A stretch of 64,000 nt of DNA. It comes from Spiroplasma apis B31 (GTDB taxonomy: Bacteria > Bacillota_I > Bacilli_A > Mycoplasmatales > Mycoplasmataceae). Of the stretch, positions 21,820 through 33,114 are shown one piece after another. The position numbers and the translations under genes were made by a program. The notes below the pieces were generated by a model. That model saw only the letters and a list, made by a program, of their open reading frames with translations. It did no database searches and had not been told where the DNA came from. Within the stretch, counting starts at the first letter, position 1. Each line of letters starts with the position of its first letter. The DNA lies in contig NC_022998.1 in NCBI RefSeq assembly GCF_000500935.1, positions 124,001-188,000 on the forward strand, written 5' to 3'.

Positions 21820-23607
21820 ATGAAAGAAGACAACTACATCTTGAAAGAAAAAAGTCTTGATACTACAACTATTCATAAAAAGAATAAAGTTAAAAAAAGA
21901 TTTTTTGCAGAAAAACAATGATATAAACTGACGTTGACAATAATTTTATGATCAGTACTCCAAGAAGTTATTATGGCTTCTACAGATTTGGTCGACAATA
22001 TTTTTGTTAACCATCTTAGGCCAGAACATATAAATGGGTTTCAAGAATTGTTAAACTACATTAAAGACTCTGGTTGAAAGGAATTATCAACAAACCCTGA
22101 TTTTTTGAAGCTACTTGAACAAAACGGATTATTAGGTTACGCTGGTGATGGTATGTTTTATGAAGCGGGTCAAATAGGTGTTAATGCGGTTTCAGCAAGT
22201 AATCAGCTATATATAATTATGTTTTGTATGGTTTCTGGTTTCTGTTATGGTGCTGGAATATTTTCAGCACAATATTTCGGTGCGGGTGAGTATCAAAAAC
22301 TAAAACAAGTAACAGCCTTGAAAATGTATTTGACATTATCAATAACAGTATTATTTATGCTGTTTGCTATACCAGGAATTACTGAGAAGATGATAGGATT
22401 CACCACTCATCCTTTAAATGTATCTAAACCAACTGACCAACTTGTAGCTGAAAAAGACTCAATTATGTCTTATTTTAGTTACTTTCAAAACGAAGCAGCA
22501 AAGCTAGCAACGCAAGAAGGTGTCAGATATTATAGAATAGTTTCAATGAGTTACATCTTATTAACAATTAATCAAGTGACTGTAACTGTTTTAAGAGAAA
22601 CAAGAAGACCATTTTATTCTTTATTTATGGCGTCAATATCACTTGTAGCTAATTCAACTTGTAATATATTCTTAACATCTCCAACATTTATCCCAGGATT
22701 TATAGGGTTTGGAGTTGAAGGTTCTGCATATGGAACAGTTGCTTCTAGAATAATGCAAACTATATTCATTTTTTGCTTATTATCAATTAAAAGATTCGAA
22801 TTCATTCCTAGAATCAAACATTTTTTGATAAATAGAATCATTGTAAAACTTGTTCTTTTGAAGTCTATTCCGATTTTATTTAATGAAACACTTTATGCAT
22901 TTGCACAAGTATTACAAGTTAAATTGAGAGCTTTATACTCCGTAGAGTCACTAACGGCTAATGCAATGTATGAAACCATGTTAATGGCCTTCTTCTCGCC
23001 AATGTATCATGGTTTAAATGCCGGTATATCAACCCTGGTTGGAAATGAGCTAGGAGCACAAAGGTTTGATAAAGCTAAATACAACGCTACTCATTTAATG
23101 AGACTAAGTTTTGTTATAGGTATATGTTTTACAGCATTATTATCTGGTCTTTCATTTGTAATTCCAAACTTGATATTCCCTAATGCTCTTCCTGAAGCAA
23201 ACAGGATTGGTATATGAATGATTTTTATATATACTATGACTTATCCAGTTATTATGATTAATAATTGTTGTTACTCCGTTCTAAGAGCGGGTGGTAGTGT
23301 TATAAGTTCATTCTTGATGGATTCTGGATTTAATTGAACTATTCAAATTCCAACTCTAGCATTTCTTATATTAGCTAACAAACACATTTTCCCAGAGTCA
23401 GGGCTATTCACCTTAGACATCGTATGAGTTCATTTAATTACATGTCTATGCGAAACATTTAAGTTGATACCTGCATTAATTTTATACTTCAAGAAAACAT
23501 GGGTTAGAAGTTTAATTGAACCTAAAGAAGAAGATCCAACATATATTTTAACAGCAGACGGAAAATCAAAAATTGACGATCTCAAAGAAGTAAAATCAAC
23601 TAATTAA
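21820..23607 (+). CDS. MATE family efflux transporter
   Basis: Multidrug/toxin extrusion proteins export organic cations in exchange for Na+ or H+. At 595 residues this is longer than the usual 450 or so. It has a 30-residue basic N-terminal tail, a soluble insert between TM1 and TM2 (about residues 67-120), another after TM3 and a hydrophilic C-tail. Family features include ASNQLYIIMFCMVSGFCYG in TM2, ETLYAFAQVLQVK at the start of the second half, and YETMLMAFFSPMYHGLNAG. The ATG follows AAGGGGTAATC. UGA Trp codons are frequent. Substrate unknown. Confidence 0.87.
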
Positions 23608-23620
23608 AGTTGATTTTTTA
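23592..23620 (+). terminator. Terminator of MATE gene, overlapping its stop codon
   Basis: AAAATCAACT (23592-23601) and AGTTGATTTT (23608-23617) form a 10-bp stem with a loop that contains the stop codon. The T-run also holds the -35 of the next promoter. Confidence 0.82.
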
Positions 23621-23639
23621 TATTAAGATAAGTTATAAT
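23610..23639 (+). promoter_or_regulatory. Promoter of the mgtA leader-mgtA transcript
   Basis: TTGATT (23610-23615), 18-base spacer and TATAAT (23634-23639). Predicted start near 23646, about 20 bases before the leader ATG. Confidence 0.65.
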
Positions 23640-23666
23640 TAATAAGCATTAGAAAGAGGTGGTAAT

Positions 23667-23756
23667 ATGAGCATTCCTTCCGCCAAAATGGAACTTATCA
23701 ATAAAAATAGAAATAAAGGGAGTGCCATATTATGCACCAATTTTTCAGTAGTATAA
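23667..23756 (+). CDS. 29-residue leader peptide upstream of mgtA
   Basis: ATG to TAA after a good Shine-Dalgarno (AGAGGTGG, 23655-23662). The peptide is basic in the middle (LINKNRNKGS) with a hydrophobic/Cys-containing end (AILCTNFSVV), and has no match I know. It lies between a promoter and the Mg2+ ATPase gene. Codons 17-20 of the ORF form one arm of a hairpin that competes with masking of the mgtA ribosome-binding site. By position it resembles enterobacterial mgtL, but the sequence is unrelated and lacks the acidic/proline stretch that drives mgtL control. Confidence 0.6.
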   Translation: MSIPSAKMELINKNRNKGSAILCTNFSVV

Positions 23757-23783
23757 AACGAGCACTCTCTTTAAAGGAGAGAG
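23717..23783 (+). promoter_or_regulatory. Mutually exclusive hairpins controlling the mgtA ribosome-binding site
   Basis: Hairpin A: AGGGAGTGC (23717-23725, inside the leader ORF) with GCACTCTCT (23762-23770), nine pairs including one G-U. Hairpin B: CTCTCT (23765-23770) with AGAGAG (23778-23783), loop TTAAAGG, which buries the AAAGGAGAG ribosome-binding site of mgtA. The two share 23765-23770, so only one can form. Leader translation would block A and favour B (off); stalling or failure early in the leader would favour A (on). Confidence 0.6.
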
Positions 23784-23786
23784 GTT

Positions 23787-26492
23787 ATGAAAAACGAAAT
23801 TAAAAATAATAATAAAAAAAATACAGCTAAAAATATGAGCAATGAACTAGCTGTTTTCTCAAATGTATCTTCTAAAGAGGTTTTAAAAAAGTTTAACATT
23901 TCAAGATTTGGTTTAAATGACGACGAAGTTGAAGAACTTGCAACTAAATATGGGGAAAACAAACTTGATGCTAAACGTTTTAATGTTTTCAACGCATTTG
24001 TTAAATCTTTTTTAAGCCCTTTTAACTTAATTTTAATAGTTATTGACTCGTTTAGCTTTTATCAATATTTTTCAGATAGTGGGTCAGAAATATTCGATCT
24101 TTTCGGAGCTTTATTGGTACTATTTATGATTGTTCTAAGTGGAACAATCACATTTTTTCAAGAAGTTAGATCATTTCTTGTCATTAAAAAAATGAAATAC
24201 GATAGTAAGCAAACATGTAAAGTAATAAGAAATACAGAGTTTAATGTGCAAACAATTGATAATGCCAACTCTATCAAGTTGATCAAAGAAGCACATAATA
24301 TCATTACAGAAGAACTTGTCCCTGGTGATTTGATTTATCTATCAAACGGTGACTTAATACCAGCAGATGTAAGAATTGTTTGATCTAATAACTTATATCT
24401 TAATCAAGCTGCATTAACAGGAGAATCATTTCCTGTGCAAAAAAAAGATACAAATATCAACACAAATTATTTGGAGTATGAAAATATTTGTTATACAGGA
24501 ACAGATGTAGTTTCAGGTTCAGCATTAGCGATCGTTGTGGCGACAGCAAAAAACACATACTTTTCTACAATAAATGACAAAATAACAGAAAAAAGACCAA
24601 AGAGTTCATTTGATAAAGGTATTCGTAAAATAACATTTTTATTGATTGCTTTTATGCTTGCAGTTACTCCAATTGTTTTATTAGTTTTTGGTCTAAGACC
24701 TATTGGAGATGGCAAATGATTAAATGCAGCATTATTCTCTTTATCGATAGCAGTTGGACTTACTCCAGAAATGTTACCCATTATTGTTACCTCAAATCTT
24801 ACTAGAGGTTACTCTAAAATCAAAAAACACAATGTTTTAGTTAAAAACTTAAATGCTGTACAAAACATGGGTGCCATTGATATACTTTGTACCGATAAAA
24901 CAGGTACTATAACAAATGGTGAAATCATATTGGAAAAAGTATTGGATGTTACAAATCAACGTAATGAAAAATTAAATAGAATTTTGTATTTAAATAGCTA
25001 CTTCCAATCTGGATTTCAAAATCCAACAGATAATGCTGTATTATTATCAAACTTAATCGATAAACCCAATGTTGAAGAGTATGTTAAAGAATGAGAAGTT
25101 CCATTTGACTTTAAAAGAAAAATGTTATCTGTAATTCTTTCTAAAAAAGAACAAAAGGAAATATTCACTAAGGGCGCAATTGAAGAAGTTTTAAAAATTT
25201 GTGACAGAATAGCTGTGAATGGTGTAATTGAACCATTAACAGATGATTACAGAGAAAAAATAGTAAGTAAAGCAAAGGCTTTAAATGAAGATGGATTTAG
25301 AGTTATAGGTGTAGCTCACAATGAGTTAGAGGACGAAGACATAGAAGAAGATTTGATATTTTATGGTTTCGCTACTTTCTTCGATGAACCAAAAACCACT
25401 TCAAAAAAAATTATAAAAAACTTAAAAAATAAAGGAATCGATGCAAAAGTTCTTACTGGTGATAGTGAAGTTATCACAAGAGCAATTTGTAAAAAGGTCG
25501 ACTTTAAAATAACAAAACTTTTCTCTGGAAAAGAAATTGAAGAAATGAATGAATCTCAACTTGCTAAGGCGGCACGAGAAGGAAACGTTTTCGTCAAACT
25601 GAGTCCTTTACACAAGTCTATGATAATCAAAGCATTAAAAGATCAAGGTCACGTAGTTGGTTTCATGGGTGATGGGATAAATGATGCGCCTGTTCTTAGA
25701 GAGTCTGATGTTGCAATATCATTTGCAAATGCTTCAAACATTGCTCAAGATGCAGCAGACATCATATTGATGGATGACTCTTTATTACCAATAGAAATAG
25801 CAGTTCATGAAGGAAGAGTTTCGCTAGCTAACATTCTAAAATACATAAAAGTTACAATTGCTTCAAATTTTGGAAATGTTCTAAGTGTATTGGTGGCATT
25901 ATTCATAACTGTTGTTTCACCAATGCAACCAATTCACTTACTTCTTCAAAATCTTTTATATGATATAGTTATGTTTGCATTTATTTTTGATAAAGTAGAC
26001 AAAAAGTTTACTGATAATCCACGACCACTTAGAACAAAAAATATCATATGGTTTACTTTAATAAACGGTCCGGTAAGTTCTATATTTGATATACTAACGT
26101 TCATTGTTTTACTTTACGGATTCCAAAGTTATATTGGAATAAAACCTGGAATAAATGTTGACCCAGATAGTTTTGATGCCAGCTCTACTAGTCGCTTTAA
26201 TGCATCTTGGTTCGTAGTCGGTTTAATGACGCAAACTGCAGTTATGCAAATGTATCGAACAGAGAAATTACCATTTATTCAATCGAATGCATCATGACAA
26301 GTGAATGCATCTACAATATTTGTTTGTGGTATGGCTATATTAGTCCCATACTCACCAATAAATAGACTTGTTAAAATGGAACAACCACCATTGGTATTTT
26401 TACCGGTTGCTTTGTCATTTGTCTTATGTTACATAATGCTAGCACAATTGGTAAAAACACTTTATATAAAAAGATTTAAAGAATGATTATAA
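23787..26492 (+). CDS. mgtA: Magnesium-importing P-type ATPase (MgtA type)
   Basis: P3B-type ATPase of 901 residues, the usual length for MgtA. The phosphorylation site is CTDKTGTIT (Asp), the TGES-like actuator motif is TGESFPVQ, and the hinge is MGDGINDAPVLRESDVAIS. The TM4 region VGLTPEMLPIIVT is nearly identical to the MgtA/MgtB signature and separates it from Ca2+ (SERCA-like) or K+ pumps. Family role: Mg2+ import when external Mg2+ is low. The ATG follows AAAGGAGAGAGG within a regulatory hairpin. UGA Trp codons include the penultimate codon. Confidence 0.93.
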
Positions 26493-26493
26493 C

Positions 26494-26517
26494 AAAAGCA
26501 CCTATTGGTGTTTTTTC
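26494..26517 (+). terminator. Terminator after mgtA
   Basis: AAAAGCACC pairs with GGTGTTTTT around the loop TATT, ending in a T-run. Confidence 0.8.
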
Positions 26518-26564
26518 TATTGTAAAATACAATTAGATTTAATTTATAGATATAGAGGTAAAAA

Positions 26565-28985
26565 ATGGAATACTCACATAAAAAAATAGAAAAAAAATGA
26601 CAAAAGTTCTGAGAAGATAATCAAACATATGTAACGACAAATCATAATGATAAAAAAGCTTACATTTTAGATATGTTTCCTTATCCTAGTGGTTCAGGAT
26701 TACATGTTGGACATCCCAAAGGTTATACAGCTACTGATGCATTTGCTCGCTTAAGAAGACTACAAGGTTATGATGTATTACATCCAATCGGTTGAGACGC
26801 TTTTGGTTTACCTGCAGAACAATATGCATTGAAGACAGGAAATGATCCAAGAGAATTTACAGAAAAAAATATTATAATATTTAGAAATCAATTGAAAAAA
26901 TTAGGTTTTAGTTACGATTATAATAAAGAAGTTAATACTAGTCATCCAAACTATTATAAGGTTACCCAATGAATCTTCCAACAATTATATAAAAAGGGCC
27001 TAGCAGAGATTAAAGATGCAAATGTAAACTGATGTGAAGGCCTTGGAACTGTTCTTGCTAATGAAGAAGTATTATTAGAGAACGGTAAGATGATATCTGA
27101 AGTTGGCGGATTTGAAGTAGTCAAAAGACCTATGAAGCAATGAGTTCTAAAAATAACCAAGTATGCTGATAGGCTACTTGAAGGCCTAGACGAATTGGAT
27201 TGACCGAATTCAGTAAAAGAATTACAAAAAAATTGAATAGGAAAATCTAATGGAACAATAATAAATTTCCCTGTGGTTGGTTTGAACAAAACAATATCTG
27301 TATTTACAACAAGAGCAGACACTATTTTTGGTGTTTCGTATATTGTTTTAGCTCCTGAAAATAAAATAGTTTTAGATGTAACAACAGATGATAACTTAGA
27401 AATAGTTCAAGATTACATCAAAAGCACTCAAATGAAAACTGATGTGGAAAGACAAGATGATTCAAAAGAAAAAAATGGTGTCTTTACAGGAAGTTACGCA
27501 ATAAACCCTATTACAAAAGAAAATGTTCCAATCTGAATAGCTGATTATGTGTTGAACGATTATGCAACAGGTTCAGTAATGGCAGTTCCTGCCCATGATG
27601 AGAGAGACTGAAAATTTGCAACAAAATATGATTTACCTATTAAATTTGTTTTAGAGACTAAGGATATGTCTAAACCTTTTGTTGGCGAGTCTATTCATAT
27701 TAACTCGGAATTTTTAAATGGAATGAACAGAATCAAGGCACTTGAATGCATAAATGAAAAAATAACAAATCAAAACATGGGAACTCTAACAACTAACTAT
27801 AAATTGCGAGATTGATTATTTTCTAGACAAAGATTTTATGGAGAACCTTTTCCTTTAGTATTTTTGGAAAATGGTGATGTTGCATTGATTGACGAAAAAG
27901 ATTTACCTTTAACACTTCCTAAGACAGATTATATTAAACCTTCTAAAACGGGTGAGTCACCATTGGCAAATCTGAGTGAATGAGTTAATATAGAGTACAA
28001 TGGAATGAAAGCTAAACGAGAGACAAATACAATGCCTCAATGAGCTGGTTCTTGTTGATACTATTTGGCATACATTTTAACTTCTAGTCCAAATAACCTA
28101 GTGGATATTACTAGTGAAGAAGCTATGAATTTATTTAAAAAATGATTACCTGTAGATCTTTACATTGGTGGACAAGAACATGCAGTACTTCACTTACTTT
28201 ACGCTAGATTTTGACATCAAGTATTATTCGACCTAAATATAGTACCAACTAAAGAACCTTTTCATAAACTTATTAATCAAGGTATGATCTTGGCCGATAA
28301 TGGCGAAAAGATGAGTAAATCGAAAGGAAATGTCATCAATCCAGACGATATTATTGAATCTCATGGTGCAGATACATTAAGACTTTATGAATTATTTATG
28401 GGGCCACTTGAAGCTTCCTTACCTTGAAGTTTCAAAGGCTTAGATGGTTCTAGAAAGTGATTAGATAGAGTTTATCGTATGATAGAAAAAGTGGTTTTAG
28501 TAGATAACCACGAAAATCAGAATTTAGATTTCGTATATAATGATGTTGTTAAAAAGGTCACACAAATGGTTGAAGAATGCAAATTCAACACTGCTATCTC
28601 GCAACTGATGGTGTTTGTTAATGCGGTTTATAAAGAAGAAAAACCCGTCTATAAGAAGTATGTAGAAGGGTTCTTGATTATGTTATCTCTATTTGCTCCT
28701 CATTTAGCTGAAGAGTTATGGGAAAAAATCGGGAATTCACCATCTGTGTGTTTGCAAAAATGACCAACATATGATGAGACCAAACTTGTATCATCAACAG
28801 TTGTGATTGCAATACAAGTCAATGGTAAACTTAAAACTACAATGGAGGTTTCTAAAGGAACTGCAAAAGATGAAGTTCTAAAAAGAGCAAAAGAATTAGA
28901 ACAAGTTGCTAAAAACCTAAACGGGAAAACTATTTTAAAAGAAATAGTAGTTTTAGATAAAATAGTTAACTTCGTAATTAAATAA
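26565..28985 (+). CDS. leuS: Leucyl-tRNA synthetase
   Basis: Class I synthetase charging tRNA-Leu, 806 residues as in other bacteria. HIGH-type motif is HVGHPKG (after PYPSGSGL), KMSKS is KMSKSKGN, the CP1 editing domain carries TRADTIFG and the AVPAHDERD region, and the LeuS-specific C-terminal domain ends the protein. ATG after AGAGGT. Many UGA Trp codons, including several in conserved sites. No T-box leader lies upstream; mgtA ends 72 bases before it at its own terminator. Confidence 0.97.
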
Positions 28986-29020
28986 AAAAGAGTAATAAAA
29001 GTTAAAACAAACACATTTAG

Positions 29021-29047
29021 AAAAACACCTTTGTGGTGTTTTTTCTT
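29021..29047 (+). terminator. Terminator after leuS
   Basis: AAAAACACC (29021-29029) pairs with GGTGTTTTT (29035-29043), 5-base loop, followed by T residues. Confidence 0.85.
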
Positions 29048-29261
29048 TTCTGAGTTTTATAATTAACGAAATAACAGGATAAATACTTTGTTGTATAACT
29101 GCTTTTATATTAAAATACTTTGCGATCATTTATTTTTTTTATATAAACTAGAAAATACTCTCCCGCACTAAAACCTGTGAAATTTGTTATTTTTTTTGGC
29201 ATAAAGATAATTAAACTCAAGGTGTTATAATTTATTTATATATTTAATTCGAGGTTAGATT
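29048..29261 (+). promoter_or_regulatory. Upstream region and promoter of the helicase-AAA-radical SAM operon
   Basis: AT-rich and without ORFs. An extended -10 TGTTATAAT lies at 29223-29231, and the first gene starts at 29262 after CGAGGTTAG. I see no clear -35, operator repeat or RNA fold. Confidence 0.5.
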
Positions 29262-32200
29262 ATGCAAAATATGATAAAGAATAATGAAAATAAAGAGATA
29301 TTTTTAGACTTTTCTTTTATGCAAAATGTACGCTTTAAAGAAAATCACAGCTCCTTGGATGAGATTATTGAAAAGCTTGAAATACAAAATGTAAAAACAT
29401 ATCAAGAGTTTTTATCTTTCTTGCGTAATTCAATAATGAAACAAGGTTTTATTTGTTTAGTGAATGATACTACAAGAAAAGTAAACTCAAAATCAAATGA
29501 AGATTATGTTTATGATGCGATAATCAGAATGGAACTAAATACAACTAGTCAAGAAAAGTTACCTAAGGAAACATACCTAGGTTTTTTTGTAAATATTAAT
29601 CCAAAGGCACCTGTATTAACTATAACTTCTATATTTCAAACTAGACTTTCAAATAAAGCCCAAGACTTTGAAACTACAATCGACGAAGCATCGATAGAAC
29701 TCATAAAATATAAAAACCAGTTTCAAACAGATGAACTACTAAGAAGGAATTTGTTAAACTCTAGCACTATAGAAAATATAGGTGTACTTGTTTCCAAGTT
29801 TATCGAAACTAAAAATAAATGATCAAATTATTTAAATTTCTTGACTGATTTATTAAGCGTTCAAAGAAAAGTGGCACTTCCATTTTTAAATTTAAGTTGA
29901 AGTAGAGTTGTTAAAGTTGAGAAAAAAGAATTTACTGATGACCTAAATTCTTTCATAGTATCTAAAACGAAAAACAAAAATTATTTTTATTTAAGTTTAG
30001 ATTCTATGACGTTACTTGAGAATAAAAATATTTATTTTGATGTGGTTGATCTTGTTACAATAGATTTATTAACAAATAATTTAGATAAAGTGAATAATTT
30101 TAAAGTTATGGAAAGTTTAGCTCTTATACCCTTGGTTAATAATAGAGCTCTTCCTTCTTTGTCAGAGTTTCAAAGAGACCCAGAAGTTTTGTTTGATTTC
30201 GAGTTAGATAAAAATAAGGATAGTAAGGAACTTCTTTCGCTCTCAGAGTTGGTTGCAATAGATGAAAAACAAATAAATTTTGTTTCCTATTGAGAAGAAA
30301 AGCAAAATATTTTTTTAGGCACAAGAAAAGATTTGAAAAGTATTCTAACTAAGCATGCAAATAAATTATCTGAGTGATTTGTTTTAAAAGTAACTTTTGA
30401 AACTGATTATTTTATAGAGACTACAAACATTAATGAGAAAAACATTATTGATACATACAAAACAGGTTATTTAGCTTACTCTGGTGTAGGAGAAGAGGTT
30501 TTAATTGAGAGAAGTAAACAAGTATTAAAAAGAATAGCAGAGGGAAATACCAAGAACCCTTACTTGATAAATTACTTGTTTAACACAAAATTATTAGAGC
30601 TAACAGAGAGTACTAATTTACAAGAATTAGAAAATTACAAATATGAGCTTAACCAAGAACAAAAAGAAGCTGTTAACAAAGCCTTAAACTCTAAAGATGT
30701 TTTCATTTTACAAGGTCCGCCAGGTACTGGTAAAACCCAAGTTATATGTGAAATAATTTATCAATTATCCCAAAAAAATAGAAAAGTTTTGATTTCAAGT
30801 CAAAATCATGAAGCTATTAAGAATGTAGTTGATCGCCTGCCATATGAACCAAATGTGAATAGATTAAGACTTACTAATAGATTAAATACTTCATCTAAGG
30901 CGCAAAATAATTTCTCCCCAGAGAGAGTTGTGTACAACTATTATAAATCTATAGCAAACTCAGTTTTTGAATACTTGAGAACAGAAAGTTTCTCGATCGA
31001 AGAATTTAATAATACTATTATGGAGTTGGAAAAACTTATAAATAATAGTAAAGGTTTTCACCAATTAAATAATAGTATAAGAGCCTTAGATATAGAAATT
31101 ACTACAATGAAATCTAATGTGCAAACATTTAAGTCTAAACGTAATGACTTGTTTAGAAAAAAAGATAAACTAAAAGATGAATTATTAAATTTAAAAAATT
31201 TTATAGAATTGCTGAGCACAAAAGATTTTAGTATGGCAATTGTAATAAGTGATAAATTAAAAAGTTTATATGAAATGAAGTATCAAAACTTATTCGATGA
31301 CTTTAAGTGAAATAATAATTTAAGCTTTATGATTAGCGAGAATTTTGTTAGAACTTTAGAAAACATTTGTGAAGAAGTTTTATTTAGTAATGACATCTAT
31401 AAAGAGATTGCAGCATTAAAAAGAGACATATACCAAAATAAAAAAATGGGTAATTTAGAGAATGTTTTAAAATTAGAAAGTCAGATATCCACACTTGAGA
31501 AAACTTTGGATGAAGTATCGTTAATAAAAGAATTTAATAACTTTCTTTTCTCCTTGAGCAAAGATTTAGATTTCTTAAAAACAGATCTAGAACATGAACT
31601 GTATGAAGTTGAATATTCTTTGGCTGATGATAGTATCATAAACAATCAAGAAGTTGAAATAAACAATTTAGAAGTAAAACTTCAAAAACTATATAAGTCA
31701 CGAACTGAGAATAATAAAGAACTCACAAGTTTATTGAAAAAAATAAATAACAAGTTCAACTTGAACCTAGATTTAAAAAATATCGATTTAGAAGAAATTC
31801 TTAGAGAAGAGTTGAATAGTTTTTCTAGTGAGTTGGAAGCAAAACAAAGTAAAAGAGAAGAACTGAATGAGTTTTATTCCTTGATAACAAGTTATCTTAA
31901 AGATAATTACAAGATAGAAGATGATTTTGACAGTGAAGTGGCAACAAATAACTTTACAGTACAAATGATACAAGAATCAAAAAAATATATGCCTACGCTT
32001 ATTAAAAATATTATAAATGTTTATGCGATGACTCTTACCTCATCAAACCTTTTCAAGTTTAATAAAAACGAGCAGGCAAATAAGTTAGGATTAGAAGAAA
32101 TTAGTTTAAAGTCAATAGATGTGGATGTTGTTATTATTGATGAAGCTTCAAAAGCAACTTTATTAGAAATACTTATGCCATTAATTTATGGGAAAACATT

Positions 32201-33101
32201 AATACTTGTAGGTGATTATAAACAGTTACCTCCAATTTTTAAACTTCAACCAAGTGATGTTAAAACAGTTAATGAGCAACTGGGAAAAGATTACGATTAT
32301 TATGAGTTGATGGAATTACTAGATCAATCCGCATTTAAAAACTTAGTTGGTGTTAATAAAAAAGAAATTACTACTCTATTAAGAACACAATATAGAAGTC
32401 ATCGTAAAATTATGGATATTGTTAATAAATTTTATGACGGCTTTCTTAAAGTAGAACAAAATGTTAGTGACCAAAAAGAACACAATCTTATAGTACTGGG
32501 TAATAAAAACAAAGAGATTATTAATCAAAATAGCTCTGTGTATTGAATAGACTCAACATATGATGAAAATGATGAAATATTCTTTGAACAGAGAGAAGAT
32601 AATTCAACAAGTATTTATAATGACTTAGAAGTTGAAATAACCATTAACATGGTATCTAAACTAAATGAGTCTGTTAAAAATTTATCTCTAGATAAAAAAC
32701 CAACACTAGCAATAATTAGTTTTTATGGTTTACATGTTAAAAAAATAAAAAACAAATTACGAAATCACAAGTTTAAAAATATAGAAATTGTTGTAAATAC
32801 AGTCGATGATTTTCAAGGGAAAGAGGCAGACTACGTAATAGTTAATATTGTCCGTAATCCTGCCAAGTTATCATCAAAGAGTGGCAGAGAGTTTTTAAAA
32901 AAATATGAGCGTATAAATGTCGCCTTTAGTAGAGCGCGAGAGCTTTTAATTATCGTTGGTTCAAAAAGAGCGGTTAATGATATCACAGTTAAAATACCGA
33001 AAACTTCAGACCCTAATATCATAAACACACACGAAATATACTCATCAATAATAGACAAAATTGAATATGATGGAAGTTTTTTAACTTTAAAAGATATTTA
33101 A
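29262..33101 (+). CDS. Large superfamily I (Upf1/DNA2-like) helicase with N-terminal domain and coiled-coil insertion
   Basis: First gene of the five-gene operon, 1279 residues. Residues 1-430 match nothing I recognise. Motif I is GPPGTGKTQ (Lys491) preceded by the Q-motif-like LNQEQKEAV; motif Ia SSQNHEAIKNV follows. A charged coiled-coil insertion spans roughly 555-900. Then come motif II DEAS (960-963), motif III VGDYKQLPPIF, motif IV RTQYRSHRKIM, motif V VDDFQGKEADYVIV and motif VI NVAFSRARELLIIVG. This is the AAA_11/AAA_12 SF1B layout used by 5'-3' RNA or DNA helicases. All core motifs are intact, so it should be an active ATPase. Its nucleic-acid substrate is unknown. Confidence 0.85.
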
Positions 33102-33114
33102 GAAGGAGGATAAG

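Noticed and set aside
26493-26564. T-box leader for leuS
   Set aside because: The interval is only 72 bases, holds the mgtA terminator and has no T-box sequence (TGGNACC type).
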